Shown here piece by piece: positions 8,635-16,792 of a stretch of DNA of 64,000 nt (positions are counted from its first letter, which is position 1; each line of letters opens with the position of its first letter). Both the position numbers and the translations under genes were made by a program. Under the pieces are notes generated by a model. It searched no databases, was not told the DNA's origin, and worked only from the letters and a program-made list of their open reading frames with translations. Source of the stretch: Phocaeicola massiliensis B84634 = Timone 84634 = DSM 17679 = JCM 13223 (lineage in GTDB: Bacteria; Bacteroidota; Bacteroidia; Bacteroidales; Bacteroidaceae); NCBI RefSeq assembly GCF_000382445.1, contig NZ_KB905473.1:414236-478235 (forward strand), given 5' to 3'.

Positions 8635-10059
8635 TTATAGGTTTTTGGGTGTTAATTTCATTTGTTTTGCTTTTTTCAGCATGTATTCAAAAGCGGCATC
8701 GTGCTCGTTTGGGATTACCCCGTCTAGAATAGCGTCTTTGATGGCGCTTTTCAGGCTACCGATTTCACGGCAAGGCTTCATATCAAATACACGCATGATT
8801 TCTTCTCCGTCTACCGGTGGCTGAAAATTCCGTATGCGGTCTTTCTCTTCCAGATCTTTCAGTTTCTGACGTACCAGTTTGAAGTTATCCAGGAATTTCT
8901 GCTTTCGCGCTTCATTTTTTGAGGTGATATCCGCTTCGCAGAGCATCATAAGATCATCAATGTCATCTCCGGCTTCGAACAGCAGACGGCGTACGGCCGA
9001 GTCGGTTACCACATCATCGGCAATTACGATGGGACGCATGTGCAGGCCGACCAGTTTCTGTACATATTTCATCTTCTCGTTCATCGGCAATTTCATTTTG
9101 CGGAAAATATCAGGAATCATCTTTTCGCCGATGAAGTTATGATTATGGAAAGTCCATCCGATGCGGGGTTCCCATCGCTTGGTCTTGGGTTTGCCGATAT
9201 CGTGCAGCAGGGTAGCCCAGCGCAGCCATAAATTGTCGGTATGTTTGGATATATTATCCACCACTTCCAGTGTATGATAGAAATTGTCTTTGTGCGCGCG
9301 GCCGTTTTTGACATCTACTCCTTGCAATGCCGAAAACTCAGGGAATATGAGTGGCAATAATCCGCAACGGTCTAGCTCTATGAAACCTTTAGAGGGGATG
9401 GGGGCAAGCAGTATCTTGTTCAGTTCGTCAGCAATGCGTTCTTTTGAAATGATATGGATACGTTCTTTGTTACGCGACAGCGCCTCAAACGTTTCGTCAT
9501 CAATATAAAAATTGAGTTGGGTGGCAAAACGGATACACCTCATCATGCGAAGTGGGTCATCGCTGAAGGTGATGTCCGGGTCAAGTGGTGTACGGATTGT
9601 ACGCTCTTTCAAATCATCCATCCCGCCGAATGGGTCTACCAGTTCGCCGAAACGTTTTTTGTTGAGGCATACCGCCATTGCATTGATGGTGAAATCACGT
9701 CGGTTTTGGTCGTCTTCCAGTGTTCCGTCTTCCACTATCGGCTTGCGGCTGTCGTGGCTATACGACTCTTTTCTGGCACCGACAAACTCCACTTCCGTGT
9801 CTTTGAACTTCACTTGTGCTGTTCCGAAATTCTTGAAAACAGAGACATGCGCACCACGTCCCAGTTTTTTGCCGAAAGCTTGAGCTATTTCTATGCCACT
9901 GCCCACCACTACTACATCTATATCTTTAGAAGGGCGATTTAAAAATATATCTCGTACATAGCCACCTACCACATAACATTCCAATCCCAATTCATCAGCT
10001 GTCTCGGAAATTAGGGCAAATATTTTGCTATTAAAATGTTCTTTCAATTCCATACTCAT
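8635..10059 (-). CDS. CCA tRNA nucleotidyltransferase / poly(A) polymerase family with HD domain
   Basis: 474 residues from the ATG at 10059. The nucleotidyltransferase head has YVVGGYVRDIFL and the catalytic pair in SKDIDVVVVG. The B-family region (RRDFTINAMAV, DPFGGMDDL, RTPLDPDITFSDDPLRMMR) follows, then an HD domain with LLHDIGKPKTK. This fits a CCA-adding enzyme that finishes tRNA 3' ends. An in-frame extension to 10287 is open but false: the promoter is at 10072-10103 and a terminator lies at 10264-10298. The leader is only about 6 bases if the ATG at 10059 is used; the ATG at 10053 is an alternative. Confidence 0.9.
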   Translation of the reverse strand: MSMELKEHFNSKIFALISETADELGLECYVVGGYVRDIFLNRPSKDIDVVVVGSGIEIAQAFGKKLGRGAHVSVFKNFGTAQVKFKDTEVEFVGARKESYSHDSRKPIVEDGTLEDDQNRRDFTINAMAVCLNKKRFGELVDPFGGMDDLKERTIRTPLDPDITFSDDPLRMMRCIRFATQLNFYIDDETFEALSRNKERIHIISKERIADELNKILLAPIPSKGFIELDRCGLLPLIFPEFSALQGVDVKNGRAHKDNFYHTLEVVDNISKHTDNLWLRWATLLHDIGKPKTKRWEPRIGWTFHNHNFIGEKMIPDIFRKMKLPMNEKMKYVQKLVGLHMRPIVIADDVVTDSAVRRLLFEAGDDIDDLMMLCEADITSKNEARKQKFLDNFKLVRQKLKDLEEKDRIRNFQPPVDGEEIMRVFDMKPCREIGSLKSAIKDAILDGVIPNEHDAAFEYMLKKAKQMKLTPKNL

Positions 10060-10071
10060 CTTAATGAGATG

Positions 10072-10103
10072 CAAAATTACATTTTTTGCAGCACTATACC
10101 AAA
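10072..10103 (-). promoter_or_regulatory. Promoter of the CCA nucleotidyltransferase operon
   Basis: Minus strand -33 TTTG (plus CAAA 10100-10103), a 20-base spacer, and -7 TAATTTTG (plus CAAAATTA 10072-10079). The expected start is near 10065, which fixes the coding start at 10059 or 10053. Confidence 0.7.
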
Positions 10104-10263
10104 CGTTTCCATAGATACCTATTGAAAGGATAAAGAGGATGTCAAAATAAGTATTGGGGTATGGGAACATTGGAAAAGAACCGTTTGATTGTTGAGGGAG
10201 CATGCTTGGCAAAAGCGGAATGACAATGAGAAAATGAACTGCTGAAGAACTGTTAGTGAGACT

Positions 10264-10298
10264 AAAAAAGGTCACTGTGTAGCACAATGACCTTTTTT
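10264..10298 (-). terminator. Intrinsic terminator after the small secreted protein gene
   Basis: AAAAAAGGTCA (10264-10274) and TGACCTTTTTT (10288-10298) form a perfect 11-bp stem with a 13-base loop and built-in A/T tails on both sides. Confidence 0.75.
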
Positions 10299-10335
10299 GA
10301 TATTAACAAATATTCCTTTGATATCATTGAATAGA

Positions 10336-10644
10336 CTATTGTTTTTTAGGGGCTGTTTTCAGATTTATGAGAATACTATTTTCTACTCCTTCTTTGGTTA
10401 CATACACTACTCTGTACGATTTTACACCTTCTTGCTTTAGAGAAAGAGAAGCGCTTTTGAGGGTGGAACCAGGGGCTTTTTTAGCTATAGCGTCTTTGAT
10501 GGATTGAGGGACTTCTTTCAAGTCTATTGTTTTAAATCCGTCTTCAACGGCAATAGTATCATTTTTAATTTGCATAGTATTATCGGCCATAACAGACATT
10601 CCGATACCAAAAAGAAAAGCAAGCGATAAAAATATTTTTTTCAT
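10336..10644 (-). CDS. Small secreted protein of unknown function (PepSY-like feel)
   Basis: 102 residues from the ATG at 10644; an upstream in-frame ATG at 10698 lacks a proper signal start. The N-terminus MKKIFLSLAFLFGIGMSVMA is a classical signal peptide with cleavage expected after MADN or nearby. The mature part of about 80 residues contains VPQSIKDAIAKKAPG and then beta-rich SYRVVYVTKEGVEN. This resembles the small periplasmic PepSY-like/BLIP-like proteins of Bacteroides, but I cannot assign a family with confidence. It has its own terminator. Confidence 0.65.
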   Translation of the reverse strand: MKKIFLSLAFLFGIGMSVMADNTMQIKNDTIAVEDGFKTIDLKEVPQSIKDAIAKKAPGSTLKSASLSLKQEGVKSYRVVYVTKEGVENSILINLKTAPKKQ

Positions 10645-10982
10645 AATGGTTAAATTAAGATGTTTGTTTGATATATAGAAACAGAAAGAACCTATCATAT
10701 TCTTTTGTTGGTATATACCCGTAAATTTAAATAATAAGTATAGACAAAGGAATATCGGAAACTAAGTTATTAATAATGGAGGTATGAGCCAAATATATAA
10801 ACGAATGTTTGTAGAAATAAATATTTTTTTAAGCACTCCTTTGTTTGTGTGCAGGTTATTTTTCTTCATTGTTATCGCTTATATATTTAAAGAATAACTG
10901 GGTTTTATGTTTTTTTGCTTGTGAATAGGGGAAGTAAAGCAATTTAATTGTATTTTTGTCCTCATATAAAACGTTTAAATAC
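10645..10982. other. Intergenic stretch between divergent genes
   Basis: 338 bases, A+T rich. On the minus strand a near-consensus -7 (TTCCTTTG, plus 10745-10752) may serve the small secreted protein. On the plus strand TATTTTTG at 10951-10958 is a good -7 for the lipoprotein, though no -33 sits at the normal distance. No gene or repeat is seen. Confidence 0.5.
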
Positions 10983-11813
10983 ATGAAAAAGATAGGATTA
11001 GTGGCATTATTTGCCTTATTACTGGCGGCTTGTGACGATGGCGGCGAAAAGAAGGCTCAACTGCATTTGCAAAAAGCGGAAACGGCATTGAAGCAAGAGA
11101 ACTTTAATGAAGCCAAGTTGCAGATAGATAGTATCCGTATTTTATATCCAAAGGCTTTTGAGGCCAGGAAGCAGGGAATTAGGTTGATGCAACAAGTTGA
11201 CTTGAAGGAACAGCAGAAGAGTTTGGTTTATTTGGACAGTATGATGCAGGTGAAGCAGGCTCAGTTGGATTCAATCAAAGGCAATTTTGTATTGGAAAAA
11301 GATACAGCCTATCAGGAAGTAGGTAATTATTTCTATCCTACTCAGACAGTGGAAAAGAATATCGGTCGTTCTTTTCTTCGCGGACAAGTGAATGAGCAGG
11401 GCGAGATGTCTATTACCTCTATTTATTGTGCCGGTGGGAAGCTTCATCATGCAGCAGTGAAAGTCAGTGTGGGCGATACTTTTGCCGAAACTCCCGCGTC
11501 CAAAGACAGTTATGAGACGACGGATTTGGGGCGTGCCATTGAGAAAGCTGATTATAAAATGGGCGATGACGGTGGCGTTATCGGGTTCATTGTTGCCAAT
11601 AAAGATAAGAATATCCAACTTCAATTTATAGGGGATAAAACTTATAGAACAGTTATGCATCCCAATGACCGTAAAGCAATTGCCGAGTTGACCGGGTTGG
11701 CGCGTATCTTATCGGGTATGGAGCAGATTCGGAAAGATAAAAAGGAAGCTATGCTGAAAATAGAATTTGTTACCCGTAAGATGCAGGAAGACAAACCGGA
11801 AGAAGATAAATAG
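10983..11813 (+). CDS. Putative lipoprotein of unknown function
   Basis: 276 residues from the ATG at 10983; the in-frame ATG at 10956 overlaps the -7 element and is rejected. The signal ends in LLLAAC with Cys17 as the lipid site. After it comes a TPR-like helical stretch (AETALKQENFNEAKLQIDS, about 32-50), a coiled-coil-like part (about 65-95) and a beta-rich domain (about 110-235). The C-terminus is charged. No enzyme motif is visible and I do not recognise the family. It is convergent with ruvA across a strong hairpin. Confidence 0.75.
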   Translation: MKKIGLVALFALLLAACDDGGEKKAQLHLQKAETALKQENFNEAKLQIDSIRILYPKAFEARKQGIRLMQQVDLKEQQKSLVYLDSMMQVKQAQLDSIKGNFVLEKDTAYQEVGNYFYPTQTVEKNIGRSFLRGQVNEQGEMSITSIYCAGGKLHHAAVKVSVGDTFAETPASKDSYETTDLGRAIEKADYKMGDDGGVIGFIVANKDKNIQLQFIGDKTYRTVMHPNDRKAIAELTGLARILSGMEQIRKDKKEAMLKIEFVTRKMQEDKPEEDK

Positions 11814-11819
11814 ATATTA

Positions 11820-11872
11820 AAGCATTTTGTTGTAGCAGCCAACACGTGGAATGCCACTACAACAAAATGCTT
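11820..11872. terminator. Bidirectional terminator between the lipoprotein gene and ruvA
   Basis: AGCATTTTGTTGTAG (11821-11835) and CTACAACAAAATGCT (11857-11871) are a perfect 15-bp inverted repeat between two converging genes. Confidence 0.75.
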
Positions 11873-11888
11873 TGCCACACTTCTCTTT

Positions 11889-12482
11889 TTATAATCTTTT
11901 CAGAGCCAGCTTAATGACTTTTTCAACAGGGGCGCTTGGTTCTTCTTTCAATATGGCTGCCACTACCTTTTGTGAAGCAGCCTGTGCAAATCCCAGCATA
12001 GTCAGTGCAGCTACAGCTTCATCGTGAATTTCCGAGTTGGCAGCGCTTGCAAACATTTCACTGTTGACCGTTTCCATGCCGGAAGAGGCTATCTTGTCTT
12101 TTAAATCGACAATGATGCGTTGGGCTGTTTTCAGTCCGATACCCTTAACTGTTTTCAGCAGTTTGTCGTTTCCCGAACTGATTACCCCGCATAATTCGGA
12201 AGGAGAAAGGGCCGATAAAATCATTCTTGCGGTATTTCCTCCAATACCCGATACCGAGATTAACAGTAAAAACAGTTCTCTTTCCTGCTTGGTAGAGAAT
12301 CCGTAGAGCACGTATGCGTCTTCACGGATGGCTTCATAAATATAGAGTTTGGTACGTGTTTGATTTTGAATGGCCGAGTAAGTATTCAGCGAGATATTGA
12401 TTCCATAGCCCACTCCGTTGCAATCTATCACCGCCATTGCCGGAGTAATCTCTGCAATGTCTCCTTTAATATATTCTATCAT
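11889..12482 (-). CDS. ruvA: Holliday junction branch migration protein RuvA
   Basis: 197 residues from the ATG at 12482; a longer reading from 12539 overlaps the promoter and adds a non-homologous leader. RuvA tetramers hold Holliday junctions for the RuvB motor. The OB-fold start [20 protein letters not shown] is typical. Helix-hairpin-helix signatures follow: [19 protein letters not shown] near 74-92, and [20 protein letters not shown] near 108-127. A C-terminal RuvB-binding domain ends in VIKLALKRL. No ruvB or ruvC is adjacent. Confidence 0.95.
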   Translation of the reverse strand: MIEYIKGDIAEITPAMAVIDCNGVGYGINISLNTYSAIQNQTRTKLYIYEAIREDAYVLYGFSTKQERELFLLLISVSGIGGNTARMILSALSPSELCGVISSGNDKLLKTVKGIGLKTAQRIIVDLKDKIASSGMETVNSEMFASAANSEIHDEAVAALTMLGFAQAASQKVVAAILKEEPSAPVEKVIKLALKRL

Positions 12483-12514
12483 GATTCTTCTAGTTTGTAA
12501 TTTACAGTTCTTTG

Positions 12515-12522
12515 CAAAAATA
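12515..12522 (-). promoter_or_regulatory. -7 element of ruvA
   Basis: Minus-strand TATTTTTG (plus CAAAAATA), 33 bases before the ruvA ATG. No -33 at the usual distance. Confidence 0.45.
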
Positions 12523-12608
12523 GGATATCTATCTTTCAAATTATAAGTTAGGCAAGAATATTTTTAAAATATTAGGTTTGGAAGAACAAAAGAATGAGGC
12601 AAAATGTT

Positions 12609-12616
12609 TATTTTTG
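12609..12616 (+). promoter_or_regulatory. -7 element of ddh
   Basis: TATTTTTG, 40 bases before the ddh ATG. A TTTG at 12577-12580 is farther than the normal -33 distance. Confidence 0.45.
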
Positions 12617-12656
12617 CAGCTAAATAAAAGATAATAGTAAACTAAAACCAATAAAG

Positions 12657-13556
12657 ATGAATAAAATTAGAGCAGCCGTCGTTGGATACGGTAACATTGG
12701 TAAGTATGTAGTGGAAGCTCTGGAAGCAGCTCCCGATTTTGAAATCGCAGGTATTGTTCGCCGTAATGGAGCCGAAAACAAACCGGCAGAACTGGAACCA
12801 TACGCTGTTGTTAAAGATATAAAGGAACTGAAAGATGTAGATGTTGCTATTTTGGCTACTCCGACTCGCAGTGTAGAAAAATATGCGAAAGAAATTCTGG
12901 CTATGGGCATCAATACGGTAGATAGTTTTGATATCCATACACAGATTACCGCACTGCGCCGTTCGCTGGACGAATCGGCCAAAGCAGGCAATGCTGTTGC
13001 CATTATTTCGGCAGGATGGGATCCGGGAAGTGACTCGGTAGTACGTACCCTCTTGGAAGCAATTGCTCCGAAAGGCATTACTTATACCAATTTTGGTCCG
13101 GGTCGCAGTATGGGACACTCTGTAGCCGTTCGTGCTATTGCAGGGGTGAAAGATGCTCTGTCTATGACTATTCCTGTAGGTACAGGTATTCACCGTCGTA
13201 TGGTTTATGTGGAACTGGAAGAAGGAGCGGATTTCAAGACTGTTGAAGCGGCTGTTAAGAACGATCCTTATTTTGTCAATGATGAGACACATGTTATTCA
13301 GGTGCCTTGTGTAGACGACTTGAATGATGTGGGACATGGTGTTAATCTGGTTCGTAAAGGAGTGTCGGGCAAGACTCACAATCAGTTGTTTGAGTTTGAT
13401 ATGAAGATTAATAATCCGGCTCTGACAGCTCAGGTGTTGGTATGTGTAGCACGCGCTACAATGAAACAGCAACCGGGATGCTATACAATGATTGAAGTTC
13501 CGGTTATCGATTTGATGTATGGAGACCGCGAGGAATTGATTGCACATTTGGTGTAA
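12657..13556 (+). CDS. ddh: meso-diaminopimelate D-dehydrogenase
   Basis: 299 residues. It makes meso-diaminopimelate directly from tetrahydrodipicolinate, ammonia and NADPH, a one-step route to the lysine and peptidoglycan precursor. The Rossmann motif [13 protein letters not shown] is at 11-23. Substrate-site segments [15 protein letters not shown] and [18 protein letters not shown] are intact, as is [15 protein letters not shown]. Length and motifs match Bacteroides Ddh. It is a single gene with a terminator after it. Confidence 0.95.
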   Translation: MNKIRAAVVGYGNIGKYVVEALEAAPDFEIAGIVRRNGAENKPAELEPYAVVKDIKELKDVDVAILATPTRSVEKYAKEILAMGINTVDSFDIHTQITALRRSLDESAKAGNAVAIISAGWDPGSDSVVRTLLEAIAPKGITYTNFGPGRSMGHSVAVRAIAGVKDALSMTIPVGTGIHRRMVYVELEEGADFKTVEAAVKNDPYFVNDETHVIQVPCVDDLNDVGHGVNLVRKGVSGKTHNQLFEFDMKINNPALTAQVLVCVARATMKQQPGCYTMIEVPVIDLMYGDREELIAHLV

Positions 13557-13582
13557 AATATCATAATATATAAGGAATAGGG

Positions 13583-13623
13583 AAATCTCTTCTCTGATTT
13601 ATTTCGGGGAAGGGATTTTTTTA
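13583..13623 (+). terminator. Intrinsic terminator after ddh
   Basis: AAATCTCTTC (13583-13592) pairs with GAAGGGATTT (13609-13618) with one G-U, followed by a T run. Confidence 0.65.
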
Positions 13624-13663
13624 TTTCCTTTGTGCTTATATAAATAAACAAAGAAATAAAACA

Positions 13664-14470
13664 ATGATAGCTAGTATTCTGTGGGATGTAGATCCCGTAT
13701 GGTTTAAGGTTGGCAGTTGGGAAGTGCGTTGGTATGGTTTGATGTGGGGACTGGGATTTATCTTGGCTTATGAGATGGTCGGTCGCCTTTTCAAAAAAGA
13801 AAAATATCCTGAAGACTGGGTAGACAAGCTTTTTGTTTATTGCATTGTCAGTACGGTGATAGGGGCCCGGTTGGGACATTGCTTATTCTATGAATGGGAT
13901 TATTATTCGGTGCATCCGGCTGAGATATTAAAGATTTGGAAAGGCGGACTGGCAAGTCACGGAGGAGTCTTTGCCATTATTCTCGCCCTTGTCTGGTATT
14001 CTAAGAAAGTGACGAAGAAGAGTGTCTGGTGGTTGTTTGACCGAATGATTCCGGCAGTTGCGGTGGTGTGCTTCTGTATCCGTTTCGGCAACTTGATGAA
14101 TTCCGAGATTTATGGTTATCCCACTACCTTACCGTGGGGCTTTGAGTTTGTGCGTTCGCGTGAATGGCATCAGTTATATGAAGGTTTACCTTGTCACCCT
14201 ACCCAGATTTATGAAATGCTCTATTGTTTGGTGGCGGGCGTAACTGCATGGGTGATGTATCATAAATACCATTTGCAGAATCGTGTGGGATTAATTACCG
14301 GAGTGAGCCTGCTCATTTTCTTTGGCTCGCGTTTCGCATTGGAGTTTATGAAGAATCCGCAAGTGGTGGAAGAAACGAATATGACCCTGAATATCGGACA
14401 ATGGTTGAGTGTACCTTTGATATTATTGGGAGGATATCTTATCTATAAAAGTAAAACGGCCAAAGTATAG
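13664..14470 (+). CDS. lgt: Prolipoprotein diacylglyceryl transferase
   Basis: 268 residues, inner-membrane enzyme that moves diacylglycerol from phosphatidylglycerol to the lipobox cysteine. Conserved parts are VRWYGLMWGLGF near 21-32, the signature GARLGHCLFY near 66-75, KGGLASHGG near 93-101 and RFGNLMNSEIYG near 140-151. There are seven hydrophobic segments, as in the family. The window holds many lipoproteins that would be its substrates. Confidence 0.96.
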   Translation: MIASILWDVDPVWFKVGSWEVRWYGLMWGLGFILAYEMVGRLFKKEKYPEDWVDKLFVYCIVSTVIGARLGHCLFYEWDYYSVHPAEILKIWKGGLASHGGVFAIILALVWYSKKVTKKSVWWLFDRMIPAVAVVCFCIRFGNLMNSEIYGYPTTLPWGFEFVRSREWHQLYEGLPCHPTQIYEMLYCLVAGVTAWVMYHKYHLQNRVGLITGVSLLIFFGSRFALEFMKNPQVVEETNMTLNIGQWLSVPLILLGGYLIYKSKTAKV

Positions 14471-14565
14471 ATATCGGTAAATTAATCAAAAGTATAGGTA
14501 TATTATTCAAGCGAGAATAAATATTTGAAAACTAGATGCTTATGAACTAATTTGAAGGCTTTTTC

Positions 14566-14598
14566 TTTGCTTAATCATTTTTATATTTCATATCTTTG
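14566..14598 (+). promoter_or_regulatory. Promoter of the first LruC lipoprotein
   Basis: -33 TTTG (14566-14569), 21-base spacer, -7 TATCTTTG (14591-14598). The start codon is at 14632. Confidence 0.7.
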
Positions 14599-14631
14599 TA
14601 TAAAATGTGATTAACTTGAAACAAGCTTATT

Positions 14632-16701
14632 ATGAAGAAAAGCATCTTTTTATTATTGTGTATCTCTGTCTTGTTCTCTTGTACGAAGAAAGAAGACTTC
14701 TTTGACCCCCATCATATCGATGAAGAAGCAAAAGAGAATTTTCCGGTGAAAGACATTGACCCGAGTCAGGATTGGAATATGGCTGCGGTAGGAACGTTGT
14801 CTGTTTCTATCAATCAAAAGACAGGCGAGGTTTATACTGTGAAAGTATATACGGATAATCCTTTGAACTCTGAAGGCAATGCTCGGTTGTTGGCTAAGAA
14901 AACGGGGGTAAGAGACGGAGAAACAGTATTATTTACTTTTGATGTACCCAAAGCCATTGAATCTGTTTATGTACTTTTTGAAGATAAAATGTACAATGGC
15001 TGGGTAAAGGTGGCAGATATGAAGGTCGGTCGTCCTTCGGTTTCTTGGGAAGAGCAAGGAAGTGAGGCAGGAAAGAGAAGCGCTATGGCAAGAAGCAGTT
15101 GGGATTACAAGGTGCCTGATGAGAAGAATTTCTTGAAAGAGGTGCCTGCAGATGCTAAACAGTATCCGATACAATGGGCTGAAATGCGTGGTGGATATTA
15201 TATGAATGACGGCTCTTATGAACTACGTTATGGCAACTATACGCTATATATTAAAGGAAATGTTACAATAACAGGTGCTTATCCTGACGGATTAGTGGTT
15301 TACTTATTGGAGGGTAGCACTTTGGATGCCACTGCTGCTGAAACATTTAACCCTAATACGGTTTTCTATATCGCGCAAAATTCAACGATGAAGCTTAATA
15401 GAATAAGCATTAATTGTTCTTTATACAATAAGGGGAAAATTACTGTTGCGGGGGCATCTAACTCTTCGGGTGGATATATATATAATGACGGTAGTTTTGA
15501 AATAACCGGGAAGACAACATTCGCCATGTCCGGAAAGGCAACTTTTGTAAATCTTCAATCTGCTTCATTGCAGGATGTGACCATGACCGGAGGTTCTGAA
15601 TTAATAAATGAAGAAGGAACTGTCAAAGCTAATTCTTTAGATACCCGTAGTTCTTATATTTATAACCGGTGCAGGATGGAAATCCTTAGTTCTACTTATT
15701 TCCAAAATGGGGAGGGCTTTGCATTTGAACAAGATGGTGGCTCTTCTTTTGAAACAAATACGCTGAAAACAAATGGGAATATACCTTTGAGGTTAGGTTC
15801 CAAGAGTGTATTCCATGTAAAAGACAACGTGGAATACCAGAATGGAAAGGTTGATGTGACCGGAGTCGGTTCAGATGAAAAGGCTCTGTTTTGGGTAAGT
15901 GGGGTTTGTATTAAAACTCCCGATGAGAGTATTACTTATTCCGGTGAGTTAGAGGTCGCATTGAAAGGGTATACCGGTAATACAAATTTTTCGGATGGTG
16001 CACAGCTTGTAAAAGTAGAACAAGTACGATTAGGAGAACCGGTCGGATGTGGCTATAATTATACGACGAACGGTGGCGGAACGAACTCGGATGCTACAGA
16101 TATTCCTCAAGTGTATACATACGTTTTTGAAGACATGACCCGTGAAGCCGGTGACTTTGACTTTAATGATGTGGTGTTAAAAGTTACAGTCCCCGATGAA
16201 TCCGGAAAGGCAACTGTGACTTTGTTTGCCGCCGGTGCTGCTAAGAATTTGAAGGTGGGATTTACGGATACATCGAACGGGGCAAATTCTCAATCAGATT
16301 TATTTGGAGAGGTTCATGCGGCTATGAACTGTGATCCCGGTACGTTGATAAATACCGGTAGTGGTCCTAACGGTACTTCTGTAGAAAAGGAAATCACTAT
16401 AACCGGTACATTGAAAGACAATGGAGACTTTTATATATATGAGGCCGATAATGCGAACAATATAACAATACATGTTGCGTCCCAAGTAACTCCCGCTTCT
16501 ACTTATCCTCCTTATGGACTTTGCATTCCCGGAGATTGGGTATTTCCGAGAGAGCGTAATCAGATAACCGCTCTTTATCGTTACTTTGCAAACTGGGCAC
16601 AGAACCATACAATTTATACAAGGTGGTATGAAGAACACATGCCTGAGTTTAAAGAAAAATGGGATACAGCCAATGGTGAATACCCTTATGCTGATAAGTA
16701 A
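14632..16701 (+). CDS. LruC-domain lipoprotein (paralogue 1)
   Basis: 689 residues with a lipoprotein signal (LFSC, Cys17). The N-terminal motif EAKENFPVKDIDPSQDWNM (about 36-54) is shared with the next gene. The middle, about 190-430, is rich in short beta repeats with Asn/Gly turns and looks like a beta-solenoid. The C-terminal LruC/DUF4842-type domain contains YVFEDMTREAGDFDFNDVVL. An acidic DFDFND stretch suggests metal binding. The family occurs on the surface of Bacteroidetes and Leptospira and has no proven function. Whether it faces the periplasm or outside is not known. Confidence 0.85.
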   Translation: MKKSIFLLLCISVLFSCTKKEDFFDPHHIDEEAKENFPVKDIDPSQDWNMAAVGTLSVSINQKTGEVYTVKVYTDNPLNSEGNARLLAKKTGVRDGETVLFTFDVPKAIESVYVLFEDKMYNGWVKVADMKVGRPSVSWEEQGSEAGKRSAMARSSWDYKVPDEKNFLKEVPADAKQYPIQWAEMRGGYYMNDGSYELRYGNYTLYIKGNVTITGAYPDGLVVYLLEGSTLDATAAETFNPNTVFYIAQNSTMKLNRISINCSLYNKGKITVAGASNSSGGYIYNDGSFEITGKTTFAMSGKATFVNLQSASLQDVTMTGGSELINEEGTVKANSLDTRSSYIYNRCRMEILSSTYFQNGEGFAFEQDGGSSFETNTLKTNGNIPLRLGSKSVFHVKDNVEYQNGKVDVTGVGSDEKALFWVSGVCIKTPDESITYSGELEVALKGYTGNTNFSDGAQLVKVEQVRLGEPVGCGYNYTTNGGGTNSDATDIPQVYTYVFEDMTREAGDFDFNDVVLKVTVPDESGKATVTLFAAGAAKNLKVGFTDTSNGANSQSDLFGEVHAAMNCDPGTLINTGSGPNGTSVEKEITITGTLKDNGDFYIYEADNANNITIHVASQVTPASTYPPYGLCIPGDWVFPRERNQITALYRYFANWAQNHTIYTRWYEEHMPEFKEKWDTANGEYPYADK

Positions 16702-16792
16702 TTTATCATAAGTTACCGGTTTCATCGGAGAAAAGAGGTTGTCAAACCCTTGGTAGAGATTTACTTTTGTTTACGCTAACACTTATTATGAT

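Noticed and set aside
10060..10287. N-terminal extension of the CCA nucleotidyltransferase
   Set aside because: A promoter at 10072-10103 and the terminator at 10264-10298 fall inside it, and the residues do not resemble the family.
12642..13547. 301-codon frame antisense to ddh
   Set aside because: ddh is fully conserved on the other strand; the mirror frame is rich in His, Asn, Arg and Cys as shadows are.
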